From an uncultured Lewinella sp. (GTDB lineage: Bacteria; Bacteroidota; Bacteroidia; Chitinophagales; Saprospiraceae): DNA of 64,000 nt. Position 1 is the stretch's first letter; every line of letters starts with the position of its first letter. Positions 18,765 to 28,225 of the stretch are shown one piece after another. Below the pieces are notes generated by a model, which saw nothing but the letters and a program-made list of their open reading frames with translations, made no database searches and had not been told where the DNA came from. The DNA is taken from NCBI GenBank assembly GCA_937873655.1, contig CALMYQ010000092.1:1-64000 (forward strand), in the 5' to 3' direction. A program made the translations under genes and the position numbers.

Positions 18765-19895
18765 TTAAAGTGTGCCTTTTGTGGAAGGAAGTTGCATATT
18801 GTCCGGATCCCTCTTCACCGCTTTTCTGATTGCCCGCGCAAATGCCTTGAAAACAGATTCGATCTTGTGGTGTTCGTTTTCCCCTTCAACCTTGATGTTG
18901 AGGTTGCAACGGGCCTCGTCCGTAAAAGATTTAAAAAAATGGAAGAACATCTCGGTGGGCATATCACCGATTTTCTCGCGCTTGAATGCAGCATCCCATA
19001 CCAGCCACGGCCGCCCGCCGAAATCGACCGCTACCTGGGCCAGGCAGTCGTCCATCGGCAAATGAAAACCATATCGCTCCAGGCCCATTTTGTCGCCCAG
19101 CGCTGCCCTGAAGGCCTGGCCTAAGGCCAAGGCAGTGTCTTCTATCGTATGGTGTTCATCAATTCCAAGATCTCCGCTTACCCTGACCTCCAGGTCAACG
19201 CCGCCGTGTTTTGCCAGCTGGTCCAGCATATGATCAAAAAAGCCCAGCCCGGTGCGGATATCGGATTGGCCGGTACCATCCAGATTAAGCCGTATAAATA
19301 CATCCGTCTCCCTGGTTTTACGGCGCAGCTCCGCCTTCCTGTCCGGTATTTTCAAGAACTTGAAAACTTCCTCCCAATCGGTAGTGATCAATTGGATCAC
19401 ATCGGATAAACCATCCGCGCCTTGGCTAACCTCCGCTGCTCCAAGTTCAGGTTCGTTATTTAACCAGATCCCCCGGCACCCCAGATTTTTGGCCAACGCC
19501 ATATCCGTCAGCCGGTCGCCGATCACCCATGAACCTGCCAGGTCAAAATCACCGTTCAGATAATGGGTCAGTAAACCTGTAGCCGGCTTACGGGTCGGAG
19601 CATGCTCATGCGGATAGGTCCGGTCGATCAAAACCTCTTTAAAGTGGATTCCTTCGTTGGCAAAGGCCTTCATCACAAAATCGTGCGGCGGCCAGAACCG
19701 GTCTTCCGGATGAGCAGCCGTCCCCAAACCATCCTGGTTGGTTACCATGACGAGCGCAAAATCCGTTTCCCGGGCAATTCTGCCCAGAAATTGAAAAACT
19801 TTCGGATAAAATTCGATTTTCTCAAAAGCATCCACCTGGTAGTCTTCCGGCTCCCTGATGAGTGTACCGTCCCGGTCCAGAAATAAGATCCGCAT
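18765..19895 (-). CDS. hisB: bifunctional histidinol-phosphatase / imidazoleglycerol-phosphate dehydratase
   Basis: A 376-residue fusion carrying out steps 6 and 8 of histidine synthesis. The N-terminal HAD phosphatase (about 1-165) has the nucleophile and acid Asp7/Asp9 in [10 protein letters not shown]. The C-terminal dehydratase (about 185-376) has its paired metal-binding motifs, [14 protein letters not shown] and [14 protein letters not shown], plus [15 protein letters not shown]. Other his genes are absent from the window, so hisB stands outside a his operon here. The gap after it toward ctaA holds three DnaA-box-like 9-mers. Confidence 0.97.
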   Translation of the reverse strand: MRILFLDRDGTLIREPEDYQVDAFEKIEFYPKVFQFLGRIARETDFALVMVTNQDGLGTAAHPEDRFWPPHDFVMKAFANEGIHFKEVLIDRTYPHEHAPTRKPATGLLTHYLNGDFDLAGSWVIGDRLTDMALAKNLGCRGIWLNNEPELGAAEVSQGADGLSDVIQLITTDWEEVFKFLKIPDRKAELRRKTRETDVFIRLNLDGTGQSDIRTGLGFFDHMLDQLAKHGGVDLEVRVSGDLGIDEHHTIEDTALALGQAFRAALGDKMGLERYGFHLPMDDCLAQVAVDFGGRPWLVWDAAFKREKIGDMPTEMFFHFFKSFTDEARCNLNIKVEGENEHHKIESVFKAFARAIRKAVKRDPDNMQLPSTKGTL

Positions 19896-19947
19896 AAAAA
19901 AGCGTGACTGGTCAATTAATATTTAATGTCGCTGAAAGATAGCACTT

Positions 19948-19994
19948 TGTGGAAAAACCCGGCTTTTTCCGATTTTTCCACACGGTTTTCCACA
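19948..19994. repeat. three DnaA-box-like 9-mers (TTTTCCACA)
   Basis: TTTTCCACA occurs at 19974-19982 and 19986-19994 on the plus strand and at 19948-19956 on the minus strand, all inside the 108-bp hisB-ctaA gap. It differs from the DnaA consensus TTATCCACA by one base. It belongs with the larger cluster at 21199-21636. Confidence 0.55.
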
Positions 19995-20003
19995 AAAAAC
20001 AAA

Positions 20004-21071
20004 CTATTCCGTCTTCAGTTGGTATAAGACATTCAGGACAGCGGTGAAAAGCAATACAGCTCCGGCCTGGTGAAAAACCCCCAGACTGACGGGCACCAGC
20101 CCTCTGCAGTTGATTACGGTCAGGATCCCCAGCAGCACCTGCAACGCCAGCGCCCCCGCCATAATGACGGCGCCTCTTTTCAGGGAAGCATTCGACTGCA
20201 TGCTCAAAACCGGCCATAAAAACCATAATATCATGAATGTCAATACATAAGCTACTCCTCTGTGCAGAAACTGAATGAGCGCTGGCATAAATGGCGTGGC
20301 GTCATAGGTTTTGAAGCTGTCAAGTGTCCATTCGCGGCCTGAAAGGATCACGTCCGGAATGAAAGTTCCATTCATATCCGGCCATGTTGGAAAAAGAATG
20401 CCGGCTTTCATACCCGACATCAAACCGCCCAATAACAATTGGGCCGCCAGCAGGCCAAAAACCCAGTTCATCCTGTTTTTCAACGATCGGCTGTGGATAA
20501 CCGTTTTTTCGGGATACCAGACATGCAGGGCAGTCCAGAAAAGGTATCCGTAAACCGACAACGCAATCCCCAGGTGTAGCGTAAGTTTGTAAGCATTCAC
20601 CCAGGGCCGGTTGACCAATCCGCTTGCCACCATGATCCAGCCGAATGAAGCGGCCAACATCGCCAGGAGCACCACTATTCCGAGCCGCGTCATCAATTCG
20701 TGGTCAATTTTTCGTTTGTACAGAAAGAAAAAGAACGGAATGATGAAAACAAACCCCATGGTGCGGGCCCATACCCGGTGAAAATATTCCCAAAAGTAGA
20801 TGAACTTGAATTCCCGGAGGCTCATCCCTTTATTGATCTTGTGGTACTGCGGCGTTTCCTTATAGAGATCAAATGCCTCATTCCACTGGCCTGCATTCAA
20901 CGGCGGAATGGAGCCGGTGATGATCTCCCATTTTGTGATGGACAAGCCCGAGCCGGTTAACCGCGTTACACCTCCAATAATGATCTGGACAAAGAGCATG
21001 AATACGCCCGCAAACAGCCAGATTTTAATCCCGGCGCTATACGATTTTCGTTCCATGATCAGGCTTTCCAT
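20004..21071 (-). CDS. ctaA: heme A synthase (COX15/CtaA)
   Basis: A 355-residue inner-membrane protein with about eight helices that oxidises heme O to heme A for cytochrome c oxidase. The family motifs GGVTRLTGSGLSITKWEI and EYFHRVWARTMG (conserved EXXHR heme ligand) are present, with a second His in FLHRGVAYV. The long form matches the COX15 subgroup. The ATG at 21056 (MERKSY) is an alternative start. No cytochrome oxidase genes are adjacent. The coding sequence itself contains a perfect DnaA consensus 9-mer at 20492-20500. Confidence 0.94.
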   Translation of the reverse strand: MESLIMERKSYSAGIKIWLFAGVFMLFVQIIIGGVTRLTGSGLSITKWEIITGSIPPLNAGQWNEAFDLYKETPQYHKINKGMSLREFKFIYFWEYFHRVWARTMGFVFIIPFFFFLYKRKIDHELMTRLGIVVLLAMLAASFGWIMVASGLVNRPWVNAYKLTLHLGIALSVYGYLFWTALHVWYPEKTVIHSRSLKNRMNWVFGLLAAQLLLGGLMSGMKAGILFPTWPDMNGTFIPDVILSGREWTLDSFKTYDATPFMPALIQFLHRGVAYVLTFMILWFLWPVLSMQSNASLKRGAVIMAGALALQVLLGILTVINCRGLVPVSLGVFHQAGAVLLFTAVLNVLYQLKTE

Positions 21072-21130
21072 CTGTATATGTTTTTTTAGTCAAAAAAGCA
21101 AGCGGATAAATGTTGTCAGGCGCCGCCCTT

Positions 21131-21176
21131 TTATATGATGATTATTGATAATATTATTTAAATTAAAAAAAAGCTC
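21131..21176. other. AT-rich segment next to the DnaA-box cluster
   Basis: Forty-six bases almost without G or C, made of stretches such as ATTATTGATAATATTATTT. Its composition and position beside the DnaA-box cluster would suit a DNA unwinding element. It could equally be the ctaA promoter region. Confidence 0.35.
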
Positions 21177-21198
21177 TCCATCATCAGGGGTGTTAATA

Positions 21199-21636
21199 TG
21201 TGGACAACTAAATAAGGTTAAGTAGGTGTTAATTCATTATTAAGATAATGTAAGGCGTTATCAACAGGGTTTTAAGATGCAGAGTGCTTCTTTTTCAATT
21301 GAATGCGAACTTATCAACAAGTCCTCAATTATTAATCCACAGAAAAACTTTTTTTGAAGCTTGTGTTAATTTTTTACACACTTGTGTCAATTTGGATTTC
21401 AAATATCCACGCCTTCTCTTTTTTGAGGGGATTTTTCCTGTGGATAACCGGGACTATGTTGGGTTTTGTGGAAAATAGTTGAGTTTTTTCCTATCTTTCC
21501 ACTTTGCAATTGTGGAAAACTGAAGTCAGTAGTTCATTGGTTTTTAACTGCTTACGGTTAGGCCCTTTAAGGGGACGTGGATAAAAAAATTGGTCCTGCC
21601 GTTTAGGGCCTGGCCCTTCCCGGGTAGTGTGGAAAA
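21199..21636. repeat. DnaA-box cluster; candidate chromosomal origin (oriC)
   Basis: The 615-bp gap 21072-21686 has no credible gene. It contains a perfect consensus TTATCCACA at 21439-21447 (minus strand). It also has near matches at 21199-21207, 21258-21266, 21311-21319, 21333-21341, 21467-21475, 21511-21519, 21576-21584 and 21628-21636. The left group is mostly on the plus strand and the right group all on the minus strand. With the hisB-ctaA boxes and the one in ctaA, 13 sites lie within 1.7 kb. An origin, a DnaA-titration site or a DnaA-controlled promoter are all possible. Confidence 0.5.
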
Positions 21637-21686
21637 TGTGTAAAACCCGGGAAAACGTATAGCATCGATATTCAAAACAAAAAAGT

Positions 21687-22367
21687 ATGTGTGGTCGGTT
21701 TTCTTTCGTCGCTTCCCAGGAAAAGATACAGCATCAACTCGGACTGGATTTTGAAACGGGCGCCAATTTACGGATCAATTTTAACATAGCCCCGACCCAG
21801 CACGCCTATGTCATTACCAATGAGAAACCCAGGGCCTTGCAATACCTGACCTGGGGGCTGATACCCAGCTGGTCGAACGATGGAAAAAATATCGGCCAGT
21901 TGATCAATGCGAGAAGCGAGGGAATCGAAACGAAACCATCCTTTCGCGTCCCGATCCGGAAAAACAGGTGCCTTGTTCTGGCAGACAGTTTTTATGAATG
22001 GAAACAGCAGGGTGGAGAAAAGGTCCCTTATCGCATTCTGCTTCGGAATGGAGACCTGATGTTGATGGCCGGCATCTGGGATGTCTGGTACAAGGGCGAT
22101 TACGCCATCAGGAGTTTTTCCATCATAACCTGCCCGCCGAACCAGGAAATGACCGGTATCCACAACCGCATGCCCGTGATTTTCGACCGGATCTCTGATC
22201 AGCAGAAATGGCTTTCCGATCTTTCCCTGGATGAAGTCCTTCCGATGCTTCATACGCCGGAAAACGGCATTCTGGACATGTACAAAGTCAGCTTCAAGGT
22301 CAATTCGGTAAAAAACAATTCCCCTGATCTGCACCAACGCATCGGAGATACCCCTACCTTGTTTTAA
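21687..22367 (+). CDS. yedK: SRAP/HMCES family abasic-site DNA-protein crosslink protein
   Basis: 226 residues. The protein shields abasic sites in single-stranded DNA by forming a covalent thiazolidine link through its N-terminal cysteine. All active-site residues are in place: C2 after removal of Met1 (MCGRFSF), N74 in NARSE, E104 in FYEWK and H159 in HNRMP, at positions almost identical to E. coli YedK. No imuA/imuB/dnaE2 cassette is adjacent, so SOS control is not evident here. It immediately follows the DnaA-box cluster. Confidence 0.96.
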   Translation: MCGRFSFVASQEKIQHQLGLDFETGANLRINFNIAPTQHAYVITNEKPRALQYLTWGLIPSWSNDGKNIGQLINARSEGIETKPSFRVPIRKNRCLVLADSFYEWKQQGGEKVPYRILLRNGDLMLMAGIWDVWYKGDYAIRSFSIITCPPNQEMTGIHNRMPVIFDRISDQQKWLSDLSLDEVLPMLHTPENGILDMYKVSFKVNSVKNNSPDLHQRIGDTPTLF

Positions 22368-22404
22368 GGATTTCCTATCTTGGTTCGGATTATTAACGTT
22401 TGAT

Positions 22405-22857
22405 ATGAGGGTAGTTATTCAGCGCGTTAGCCACGCTTCGGTTACCATTGACGGAGCTGTAAAATCCCGGATAGGCCCGGGACTATTGATACTGGTCGGT
22501 ATTGAAGATGCGGATATCCGGGAGGATCTGGAATGGTTGAGCCGTAAGATTGTCAATCTACGGATCTTTAATGACGAGGACGGGGTTATGAACAAATCCG
22601 TTCAGGAAGCCGGCGGTGATATTCTGGTCGTCAGTCAGTTTACCCTTCACGCCAGTACAAAAAAGGGAAACAGGCCATCTTATCTAAAAGCATCCAAGCC
22701 GGATATTGCCATCCCTTTATACCGGCAGTTTGTAGCGGCGCTCGGCCTCGAATCCGGCAAATCCATTCAAACCGGTGAATTTGGCGCTGATATGAAAGTG
22801 GAACTGCTCAATGACGGCCCCGTCACCATTATCATGGATACCAAGCAAAAAGAGTAA
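22405..22857 (+). CDS. dtd: D-aminoacyl-tRNA deacylase
   Basis: A 150-residue enzyme that hydrolyses D-amino acids (and glycine) from mischarged tRNA. The two signature motifs are present: SQFTLHASTKKGNRPSY, corresponding to SQFTL, and the C-terminal NDGPVTIIMDTK containing the Gly-Pro pair. It starts 37 bp after yedK and ends 5 bp before the MazG-like gene, so the three probably form an operon of house-cleaning enzymes. Confidence 0.96.
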   Translation: MRVVIQRVSHASVTIDGAVKSRIGPGLLILVGIEDADIREDLEWLSRKIVNLRIFNDEDGVMNKSVQEAGGDILVVSQFTLHASTKKGNRPSYLKASKPDIAIPLYRQFVAALGLESGKSIQTGEFGADMKVELLNDGPVTIIMDTKQKE

Positions 22858-22862
22858 TCAGT

Positions 22863-23201
22863 ATGACCCTAAAAGGAGCTCAAACAACAATCGATCAATG
22901 GATCAAGACCATCGGCATCCGGTATTACAGCGAGCTGACCAATACGGCGATTTTAATGGAAGAGGTGGGGGAGGTTGCCCGGCTGATGGCCCGCATTTAC
23001 GGCGAACAATCCTTTAAAACCGTTGAGCAGGAGCGCTCGGCTAAAACCGATCTGGCTGATGAAATGGCCGATGTGCTGTTTGTACTTTTATGTCTGGCCA
23101 ATCAGGCCGGGATAGACATGGAAGATGCCCTGAATAAAAATCTGGAAAAGAAAACGAACAGGGACCGGGAACGGCACGCCGGAAACGCCAAATTGAAATG
23201 A
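22863..23201 (+). CDS. MazG-like nucleotide pyrophosphohydrolase
   Basis: 112 residues forming a single all-alpha MazG domain. The Mg-binding motif EEVGE (ILMEEVGEVARLMARI) and the second acidic helix DLADEMADVLFVLL are intact. Such single-domain proteins hydrolyse non-canonical or excess NTPs or dCTP; the precise substrate is unknown. It is linked to dtd by a 5-bp spacer. Its stop codon lies at the left edge of a perfect palindrome shared with infB. Confidence 0.9.
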   Translation: MTLKGAQTTIDQWIKTIGIRYYSELTNTAILMEEVGEVARLMARIYGEQSFKTVEQERSAKTDLADEMADVLFVLLCLANQAGIDMEDALNKNLEKKTNRDRERHAGNAKLK

Positions 23202-23234
23202 ACTAAAATCCTGTACCGGTACAGGATTTTAGTT
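23201..23234. terminator. perfect 34-bp palindrome, shared bidirectional terminator
   Basis: Bases 23201-23217 are the exact reverse complement of 23218-23234. The stem's outer part is A/T rich (ACTAAAATC / GATTTTAGT), so each strand ends in a U-rich arm. It contains the infB stop codon and touches the last base of the MazG-like stop codon, so a single element ends both convergent transcripts. Confidence 0.85.
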
Positions 23235-26180
23235 CAACTTCTGCTTGATCTCCATGATTTCGAAGCCTTCGATCACGTCGCCTACCTTAATATCGTTGAA
23301 GTTTTTGATCGTGATACCGCATTCGAGGCCTGATTTGACTTCCCGAACATCTTCTTTGAACCGCTTGAGTGAGGAGATCTCGCCAGTTGCGCCTTCCCTG
23401 GTGGGGAAAATGACGATACCGTCTCTGACAATGCGGATATGGGTGTTTCGGGTCAGCTTGCCTTCGTCCAGATAACATCCGGCAACGGTACCGACCTTGC
23501 TGATTTTGAAGACTTCCCTGACGATTGCCTGGCCGACGATCTTTTCTTCTTTGGTCGGTTCGAGCAAACCTTCAATGGCCAGCTTGATCTCTTCGATGGC
23601 TTCGTAGATGATGGAATAGGTCTTGATCTCAACGCCTTCCCGTTCAGCCAGTTTTCTGGCGCCGGAGGAGGGGCGAACCTGGAAGCCTACGATAATGGCA
23701 TCGGAAGCGGAAGCCAGCAGGACATCGGATTCGACGATCTGGCCGACAGCCTTGTGGATGACATTTACCTGAACGGTTTCCTGGCTCAGCTTGATGAGGG
23801 AATCCGAAAGGGCTTCTACCGAACCGTCTACGTCGCCTTTTACGATCAGGTTCAACTCCTTGAAGTTGCCCAATGCCAGGCGTCGGCCGATTTCGTCAAG
23901 GCTGATCCGTTTGGTGGCTCTAGTAGATTGTTCGCGGATGATCTGAGCCCGTTTGCTGGCAATCTGGCGGGCCTCCTGTTCGGTTTCGGTAACCTTGAGG
24001 CTTTCACCGGCTTGCGGAGCGCCATCAAGGCCAAGGACCAGTACCGGTGTTGAAGGGCCGGCTTCGTCCACGCGTTTGTTGCGTTCGTTGAACATGGCCT
24101 TGACCCGGCCGGCATATTCGCCGACAACCATCGGATCGCCGATACTCAATGTACCGGTCTGGACAAGGATCTTGGCGGCATAACCGCGGCCTTTTTCCAG
24201 CGATGCTTCCAGAATGGTACCGATAGCGCGCCGTTGCGGGTTGGCCTTCAGTTCGAGCAGTTCCGCTTCCAGCAATACTTTTTCCAGCAGTTCTTCGATG
24301 CCCTGGCCGGTTTTAGCCGATACATCCTGCGACTGGTATTTGCCGCCCCATTCTTCCACGAGATAATTCATCGAAGCGAGGTCTTTCTTGATCTTTTCCG
24401 GATTAGCGCCTGGTTTATCGATTTTGTTGATGGCAAAAACGATGGGAACGCCAGCCGCCTCAGCGTGGCTTATGGCTTCTTTCGTCTGGGGCATGATGCT
24501 GTCGTCGGCGGCGACAATGATAATGGCAATGTCCGTTACCTTGGCGCCGCGGGCCCGCATAGCGGTAAAGGCTTCGTGGCCCGGCGTATCCAGGAAGGTG
24601 ATTTTCCGCCCGCCTTCCAGTGAAACTTCATATGCGCCGATGTGCTGAGTAATACCCCCGGCTTCACCTTCTACAACTTTAGCACTCCGGATATAGTCGA
24701 GTAATGACGTTTTACCGTGGTCGACGTGGCCCATTACGGTCACGATGGGAGCGCGCGGTTCCAGGTCTTCGGCATCGTCTTCGATTTCTTCTTCTTCCAG
24801 GCCGATCTGTTCTTCCGCGCTGATGAATTCGACTTCGTGCCCGAACTCGCTGGCCACCAGTTCGATAATTTCGGCATCCAGGCGCTGGTTGATCGAAACG
24901 ATAACCCCCAGGTTCATACAGGTCATGATCACATCCGAAACGCCTACATCCATGAGGTTGGCGAGTTCCTGCACCGAAATAAATTCCGTAACCTGGAATT
25001 TATCGGACTGGGACTCCATGTCCATCATTTCCTGGCGTTCCCGCATGCGCTCCCGGTTATCGCGGCGCAGTTTCTGGCGTTTCTTTTTGCCGCCGCCTGA
25101 CAACCTGGCCATGGTAGCCCGGATCTGTTCCTGGATTTCTTTATCCGAAACCTCAGGCGCCTGATTTTCCTTGCGCCCTCCGCTGCCAGGTTTCTTCCTG
25201 TTGTCGGTACCTTTATTTTGAGAGGTCTCATTGGGAGACGCAACAACTTTTTTGCGCTTGCGCCGGCGTTTTTTCTTGTCGGCATCGTCCTTATTGGCGT
25301 CAGCCTGGCCGGATTTCGGTTTATTCTTATCCGCGGAAGCACCTGCATCAGGAGTTGTTTCCTTGGGTTTGACTTTTTCTTTTTCCTTCTCTTTTTTCTT
25401 TTTGACCTTTTTAGTTTTCTTGAGCTTGTCGGTGTCGATCTTGCCAAGAATTTTCAGTCCTCTGAGTTCAGGTGCTTCAGCCCGGATAATATCTGAACCG
25501 GAGGATTCAGGTTGGGCTGCCTGGATGTCTGCTTTTTGCACAGGTGCAGCTTCTTCTTTTTTAGGTGCAGGTATTTCTTCCGGTTTTTCCGGCGTTTCAG
25601 TTTGCGCGGCCGGTTTTTCTTTTTCTTTTTCCGGTTCGGCAGGTTTGGCCTCCCGCGGTTCCTGTTTTTGTTCCGGCGTTTCCGCGACGACGGGTTCCTT
25701 GGATGTGACAGGTTCTTTTTCCTCCTGAGGTTTTGGAGGTGCCGGTGTTTCCGGTTTTTCCTGGACTTCCGGCGCCGGTGCGGATTCCGGTTTGTCTTCC
25801 TTGGTCGGCTTCAGTTTGCTTCCGAGGTCAATTTTGTCGACGATCTTCAAGCGGATCTGGGGGCGTTCCTGAGTGGTTTCCGGTTTCTTTTCTTCAGCAG
25901 GAGGAGCAGCGGTTGTCTTGGGTGCAGGTTCTTTGAAAACAGGAGTGGGGGGGGGGTCTTTTTTGACTGCCATAGGACGGGTACCAATGACGAGTTGGTC
26001 GGCTTGTTCCTTGATCGCAATGGATTTCTGGAACTCCTTCAGCAACTCGGCGTACATCTCGTCCGTTACCTTGGCAGTAGGTTTATTTTCAATGTCGAAA
26101 CCCTTTTTGCTGAGGTGCTCAACAATGGTGCCGGTTCCTACATTGAGTTCTTTAGCAATTTTTATTAATCGTTGCTCCAT
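23229..26180 (-). CDS. infB: translation initiation factor IF-2
   Basis: A 983-residue GTPase that places initiator tRNA on the 30S subunit. It has a short N-terminal IF2_N fold (about 1-55), a long low-complexity Lys/Glu/Pro linker (about 75-370) and a second helical N-domain. The G domain follows with [20 protein letters not shown] and NKID, then domains II-IV. The linker is encoded with a run of ten Cs (25947-25956 on the plus strand read as G). It is third in the rimP-nusA-infB operon, 120 bp after nusA. Confidence 0.98.
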   Translation of the reverse strand: MEQRLIKIAKELNVGTGTIVEHLSKKGFDIENKPTAKVTDEMYAELLKEFQKSIAIKEQADQLVIGTRPMAVKKDPPPTPVFKEPAPKTTAAPPAEEKKPETTQERPQIRLKIVDKIDLGSKLKPTKEDKPESAPAPEVQEKPETPAPPKPQEEKEPVTSKEPVVAETPEQKQEPREAKPAEPEKEKEKPAAQTETPEKPEEIPAPKKEEAAPVQKADIQAAQPESSGSDIIRAEAPELRGLKILGKIDTDKLKKTKKVKKKKEKEKEKVKPKETTPDAGASADKNKPKSGQADANKDDADKKKRRRKRKKVVASPNETSQNKGTDNRKKPGSGGRKENQAPEVSDKEIQEQIRATMARLSGGGKKKRQKLRRDNRERMRERQEMMDMESQSDKFQVTEFISVQELANLMDVGVSDVIMTCMNLGVIVSINQRLDAEIIELVASEFGHEVEFISAEEQIGLEEEEIEDDAEDLEPRAPIVTVMGHVDHGKTSLLDYIRSAKVVEGEAGGITQHIGAYEVSLEGGRKITFLDTPGHEAFTAMRARGAKVTDIAIIIVAADDSIMPQTKEAISHAEAAGVPIVFAINKIDKPGANPEKIKKDLASMNYLVEEWGGKYQSQDVSAKTGQGIEELLEKVLLEAELLELKANPQRRAIGTILEASLEKGRGYAAKILVQTGTLSIGDPMVVGEYAGRVKAMFNERNKRVDEAGPSTPVLVLGLDGAPQAGESLKVTETEQEARQIASKRAQIIREQSTRATKRISLDEIGRRLALGNFKELNLIVKGDVDGSVEALSDSLIKLSQETVQVNVIHKAVGQIVESDVLLASASDAIIVGFQVRPSSGARKLAEREGVEIKTYSIIYEAIEEIKLAIEGLLEPTKEEKIVGQAIVREVFKISKVGTVAGCYLDEGKLTRNTHIRIVRDGIVIFPTREGATGEISSLKRFKEDVREVKSGLECGITIKNFNDIKVGDVIEGFEIMEIKQKLN

Positions 26181-26300
26181 TAAAAATTTTTTGTTCCGCT
26201 CGCGTTTTTAAACGCCAAGACAAAGATAATATTAAAAAACAAGCCGGAAAACCTGCCACCGAATTTGATTTTGATTAGCCGGCTTGTTTCTGACGTTAAC

Positions 26301-27539
26301 TTACTCTTCGAATTCAGCAGCGAGAACGTCCATGATATAGGTAATGGTTTCCTCCTCGAGGTCGGTCCTGCGCAGGAGTTCTTCCTTGCTCAGGTTCAGG
26401 ACGCTTTTGGCTGTATCGCAACCGATGTTTTTAAGCGCCTCGATTACCCATTCGTCGATTTCATCTTTGAATTCATCCAGATCGACATCGTCGATTTCAA
26501 TTTCATCAACATTTCTGTAGACGTCGATCTCAAACCCGGTAAGCCGGCTGGCCAGTTTGATGTTTGACCCGCTCTTGCCGATGGCCAGGGAAACCTGGTC
26601 TGGTTCGAGGTAAACATCTGCCCGCATTTTATCCATGTCCAGATCAATGGTCGTGACCTTGGCAGGAGTCAAAGCCCGCTGGATATACAGACTGACGTTG
26701 TTGGTATAATTAATAATGTCAATGTTCTCATTGTTCAATTCCCGGACAATTCCGTGGATCCTGGAGCCTTTCATGCCCACACAAGCGCCGACCGGGTCGA
26801 TCCGGTCGTCATAGGATTCTACGGCGACTTTGGCCCGTTCACCCGGGATACGCTCGATTTTCCGGATGGAAATCAGGCCGTCTTCAATTTCGGGTACTTC
26901 CTGTTCCAGTAGTTTTTCGAGGAAAATATTGTCTGTCCGGGACGCGATGACGACGGGGTTATTGTTCCGCATTTCGACATCTTTGATCACGGCGCGAACC
27001 ATGTCCCCTTTCCTGAAATTATCGCCTTTGATGGTTTCGTGCTTAGGCAATACCAATTCGTTTCCGGTAGCGTCGTCAATGATGAAATATTCCCTGCGCA
27101 GCGCCTGATGCACTTCGCCGTAGACGATTTCACCGATCCGGTCGGAATATTTCCGGTAGATTTCGTCTTTTTCAAGCTCCATGATTCTGGAGATCAGGGT
27201 TTGCCGGGCAGCCATGATGGCGCGGCGGCCGAAATCCTCCAGGTGAAGCTGCTCGTAGCATTCCTCGCCGATTTCATAGTCTTCATCAATAGCCAAAGCT
27301 TCGGAAATCGATATCTGGCTTCTGTCATCGGTTACCTCTCCATCCGGGACAATTTCCCGGACGCGCCACAGTTCAAGGTCGCCTTTGGTAGTATTGACGA
27401 TGACGTCAAAATTTTCATCCGATCCGTACTTCTTACGGATAAGTGTTCTGAAAACATCCTCCAGGACCCGAACCATTGTCGGGCGATCTATATTTTTGAT
27501 GTTTTTGAACTCGGAAAAGGTTTCTACCAGATTCATCAT
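26301..27539 (-). CDS. nusA: transcription termination/antitermination factor NusA
   Basis: A 412-residue protein that binds RNA polymerase and nascent RNA, modulating pausing, termination and rRNA antitermination. It has the N-terminal polymerase-binding domain, then S1 (GDMVRAVIKDVEMR), KH1 (ACVGMKGSRIHGIVREL) and KH2 (AIGKSGSNIKLASRL). A single C-terminal helical domain ends in acidic residues. Middle gene of rimP-nusA-infB, 13 bp after rimP. A terminator-like hairpin in the operon leader could make NusA control its own synthesis. Confidence 0.97.
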   Translation of the reverse strand: MMNLVETFSEFKNIKNIDRPTMVRVLEDVFRTLIRKKYGSDENFDVIVNTTKGDLELWRVREIVPDGEVTDDRSQISISEALAIDEDYEIGEECYEQLHLEDFGRRAIMAARQTLISRIMELEKDEIYRKYSDRIGEIVYGEVHQALRREYFIIDDATGNELVLPKHETIKGDNFRKGDMVRAVIKDVEMRNNNPVVIASRTDNIFLEKLLEQEVPEIEDGLISIRKIERIPGERAKVAVESYDDRIDPVGACVGMKGSRIHGIVRELNNENIDIINYTNNVSLYIQRALTPAKVTTIDLDMDKMRADVYLEPDQVSLAIGKSGSNIKLASRLTGFEIDVYRNVDEIEIDDVDLDEFKDEIDEWVIEALKNIGCDTAKSVLNLSKEELLRRTDLEEETITYIMDVLAAEFEE

Positions 27540-27552
27540 AAGTCTTAAGGAT

Positions 27553-28026
27553 TTAAAATGAAACCTTTATAATTGATTGTTTAATTTGATCAAAAGGGAT
27601 TTCATGCAGCAGCACGATTTTTTTCTTTTTCTTCCCGTCTTTGACCGTTTGTTCTTCTTCCAGACTGACAACCTCGGCTGAAACAGCTTTCAGTACGCCT
27701 TTTTTTACTTCTCCGTCTGCAAGAGAAATTTCCAGGGTTCTGCCCAGGTGTTTGGGATATTGCCGCAGGAATTTCAACGGCCGGCTCGCACCCGGAGAAG
27801 ACACTTCCAGGGTGTAATCATCTCCCAACCATCCTTCCGTATCCAGGTAGCTTTCGAGGTAGCGACTGATCTGCTGGCATTTGTCAAACGTAACGCCGCT
27901 GTCACTGTCAATGAATATTTCAAGTTTCCGGTTGGCGTGCAATTGGAGGTCAATTAAAAAACAGTCGGAAAACGACGGTTCTGAAAATTTGGCATCCAGT
28001 AGGTCAACGATCTTTTCTTCAACCAC
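27553..28026 (-). CDS. rimP: ribosome maturation factor RimP
   Basis: A 157-residue, two-domain factor for 30S maturation. The family signature ISRYLESYLD followed by DDYTLEVSSPGASRPL is clear, and the C-terminal Sm-like domain follows. The start is GTG at 28026 and I see no better ATG. First gene of rimP-nusA-infB, downstream of a candidate promoter and a hairpin. Confidence 0.95.
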   Translation of the reverse strand: MVEEKIVDLLDAKFSEPSFSDCFLIDLQLHANRKLEIFIDSDSGVTFDKCQQISRYLESYLDTEGWLGDDYTLEVSSPGASRPLKFLRQYPKHLGRTLEISLADGEVKKGVLKAVSAEVVSLEEEQTVKDGKKKKKIVLLHEIPFDQIKQSIIKVSF

Positions 28027-28040
28027 AAGTCAAAAATCTG

Positions 28041-28083
28041 ATAACATATAATAAAAAGAGGGAACTTTTCAGGTTCCCTCTTT
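28041..28083 (-). terminator. terminator-like hairpin in the rimP-nusA-infB leader (possible attenuator)
   Basis: The arms 28073-28083 and 28055-28065 form an 11-bp perfect stem with a 7-nt loop. In the minus-strand transcript it is followed by a U-rich tract (TTTTTATTATA). It sits between the candidate promoter near 28106 and the rimP start at 28026, where premature termination would silence the operon. Confidence 0.6.
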
Positions 28084-28105
28084 AGGCGGTTTCTAAAATG
28101 TGGTG

Positions 28106-28136
28106 CAAATATAGGGAGAATCCGGCCTAAAGTCAA
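28106..28136 (-). promoter_or_regulatory. candidate promoter of rimP-nusA-infB
   Basis: On the minus strand, TTG (28134-28136) and TATATTTG (28106-28113) are separated by 20 bp, close to TTG-N19-TAnnTTTG. The transcript would start near 28099 and pass through the hairpin before reaching rimP. Confidence 0.5.
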
Positions 28137-28210
28137 GATATTCATATAAAATAATTGATAAAACCGTTTTTAAGGGGCGATCCTTTCGCCTCTTTTATGA
28201 GATTAAGCTC

Positions 28211-28218
28211 TATTTTTG
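28211..28218 (+). promoter_or_regulatory. candidate -7 element for the LolC/E-like gene
   Basis: TATTTTTG matches TAnnTTTG and ends 7 bp before the ATG at 28226. If it is used, the mRNA would be leaderless or nearly so. No TTG is seen at the proper spacing. Confidence 0.33.
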
Positions 28219-28225
28219 CCAGGAC

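Noticed and set aside
21284..21478. A 64-codon frame in the 615-bp gap upstream of yedK
   Set aside because: It runs through several DnaA-box-like sites and encodes a low-information Phe/Leu-rich peptide without a recognisable start signal.
25512..26168. A plus-strand frame with Phe/Arg-rich sequence resembling a membrane protein
   Set aside because: It is the antisense of the Lys/Glu/Pro linker of IF-2 and has no independent support.
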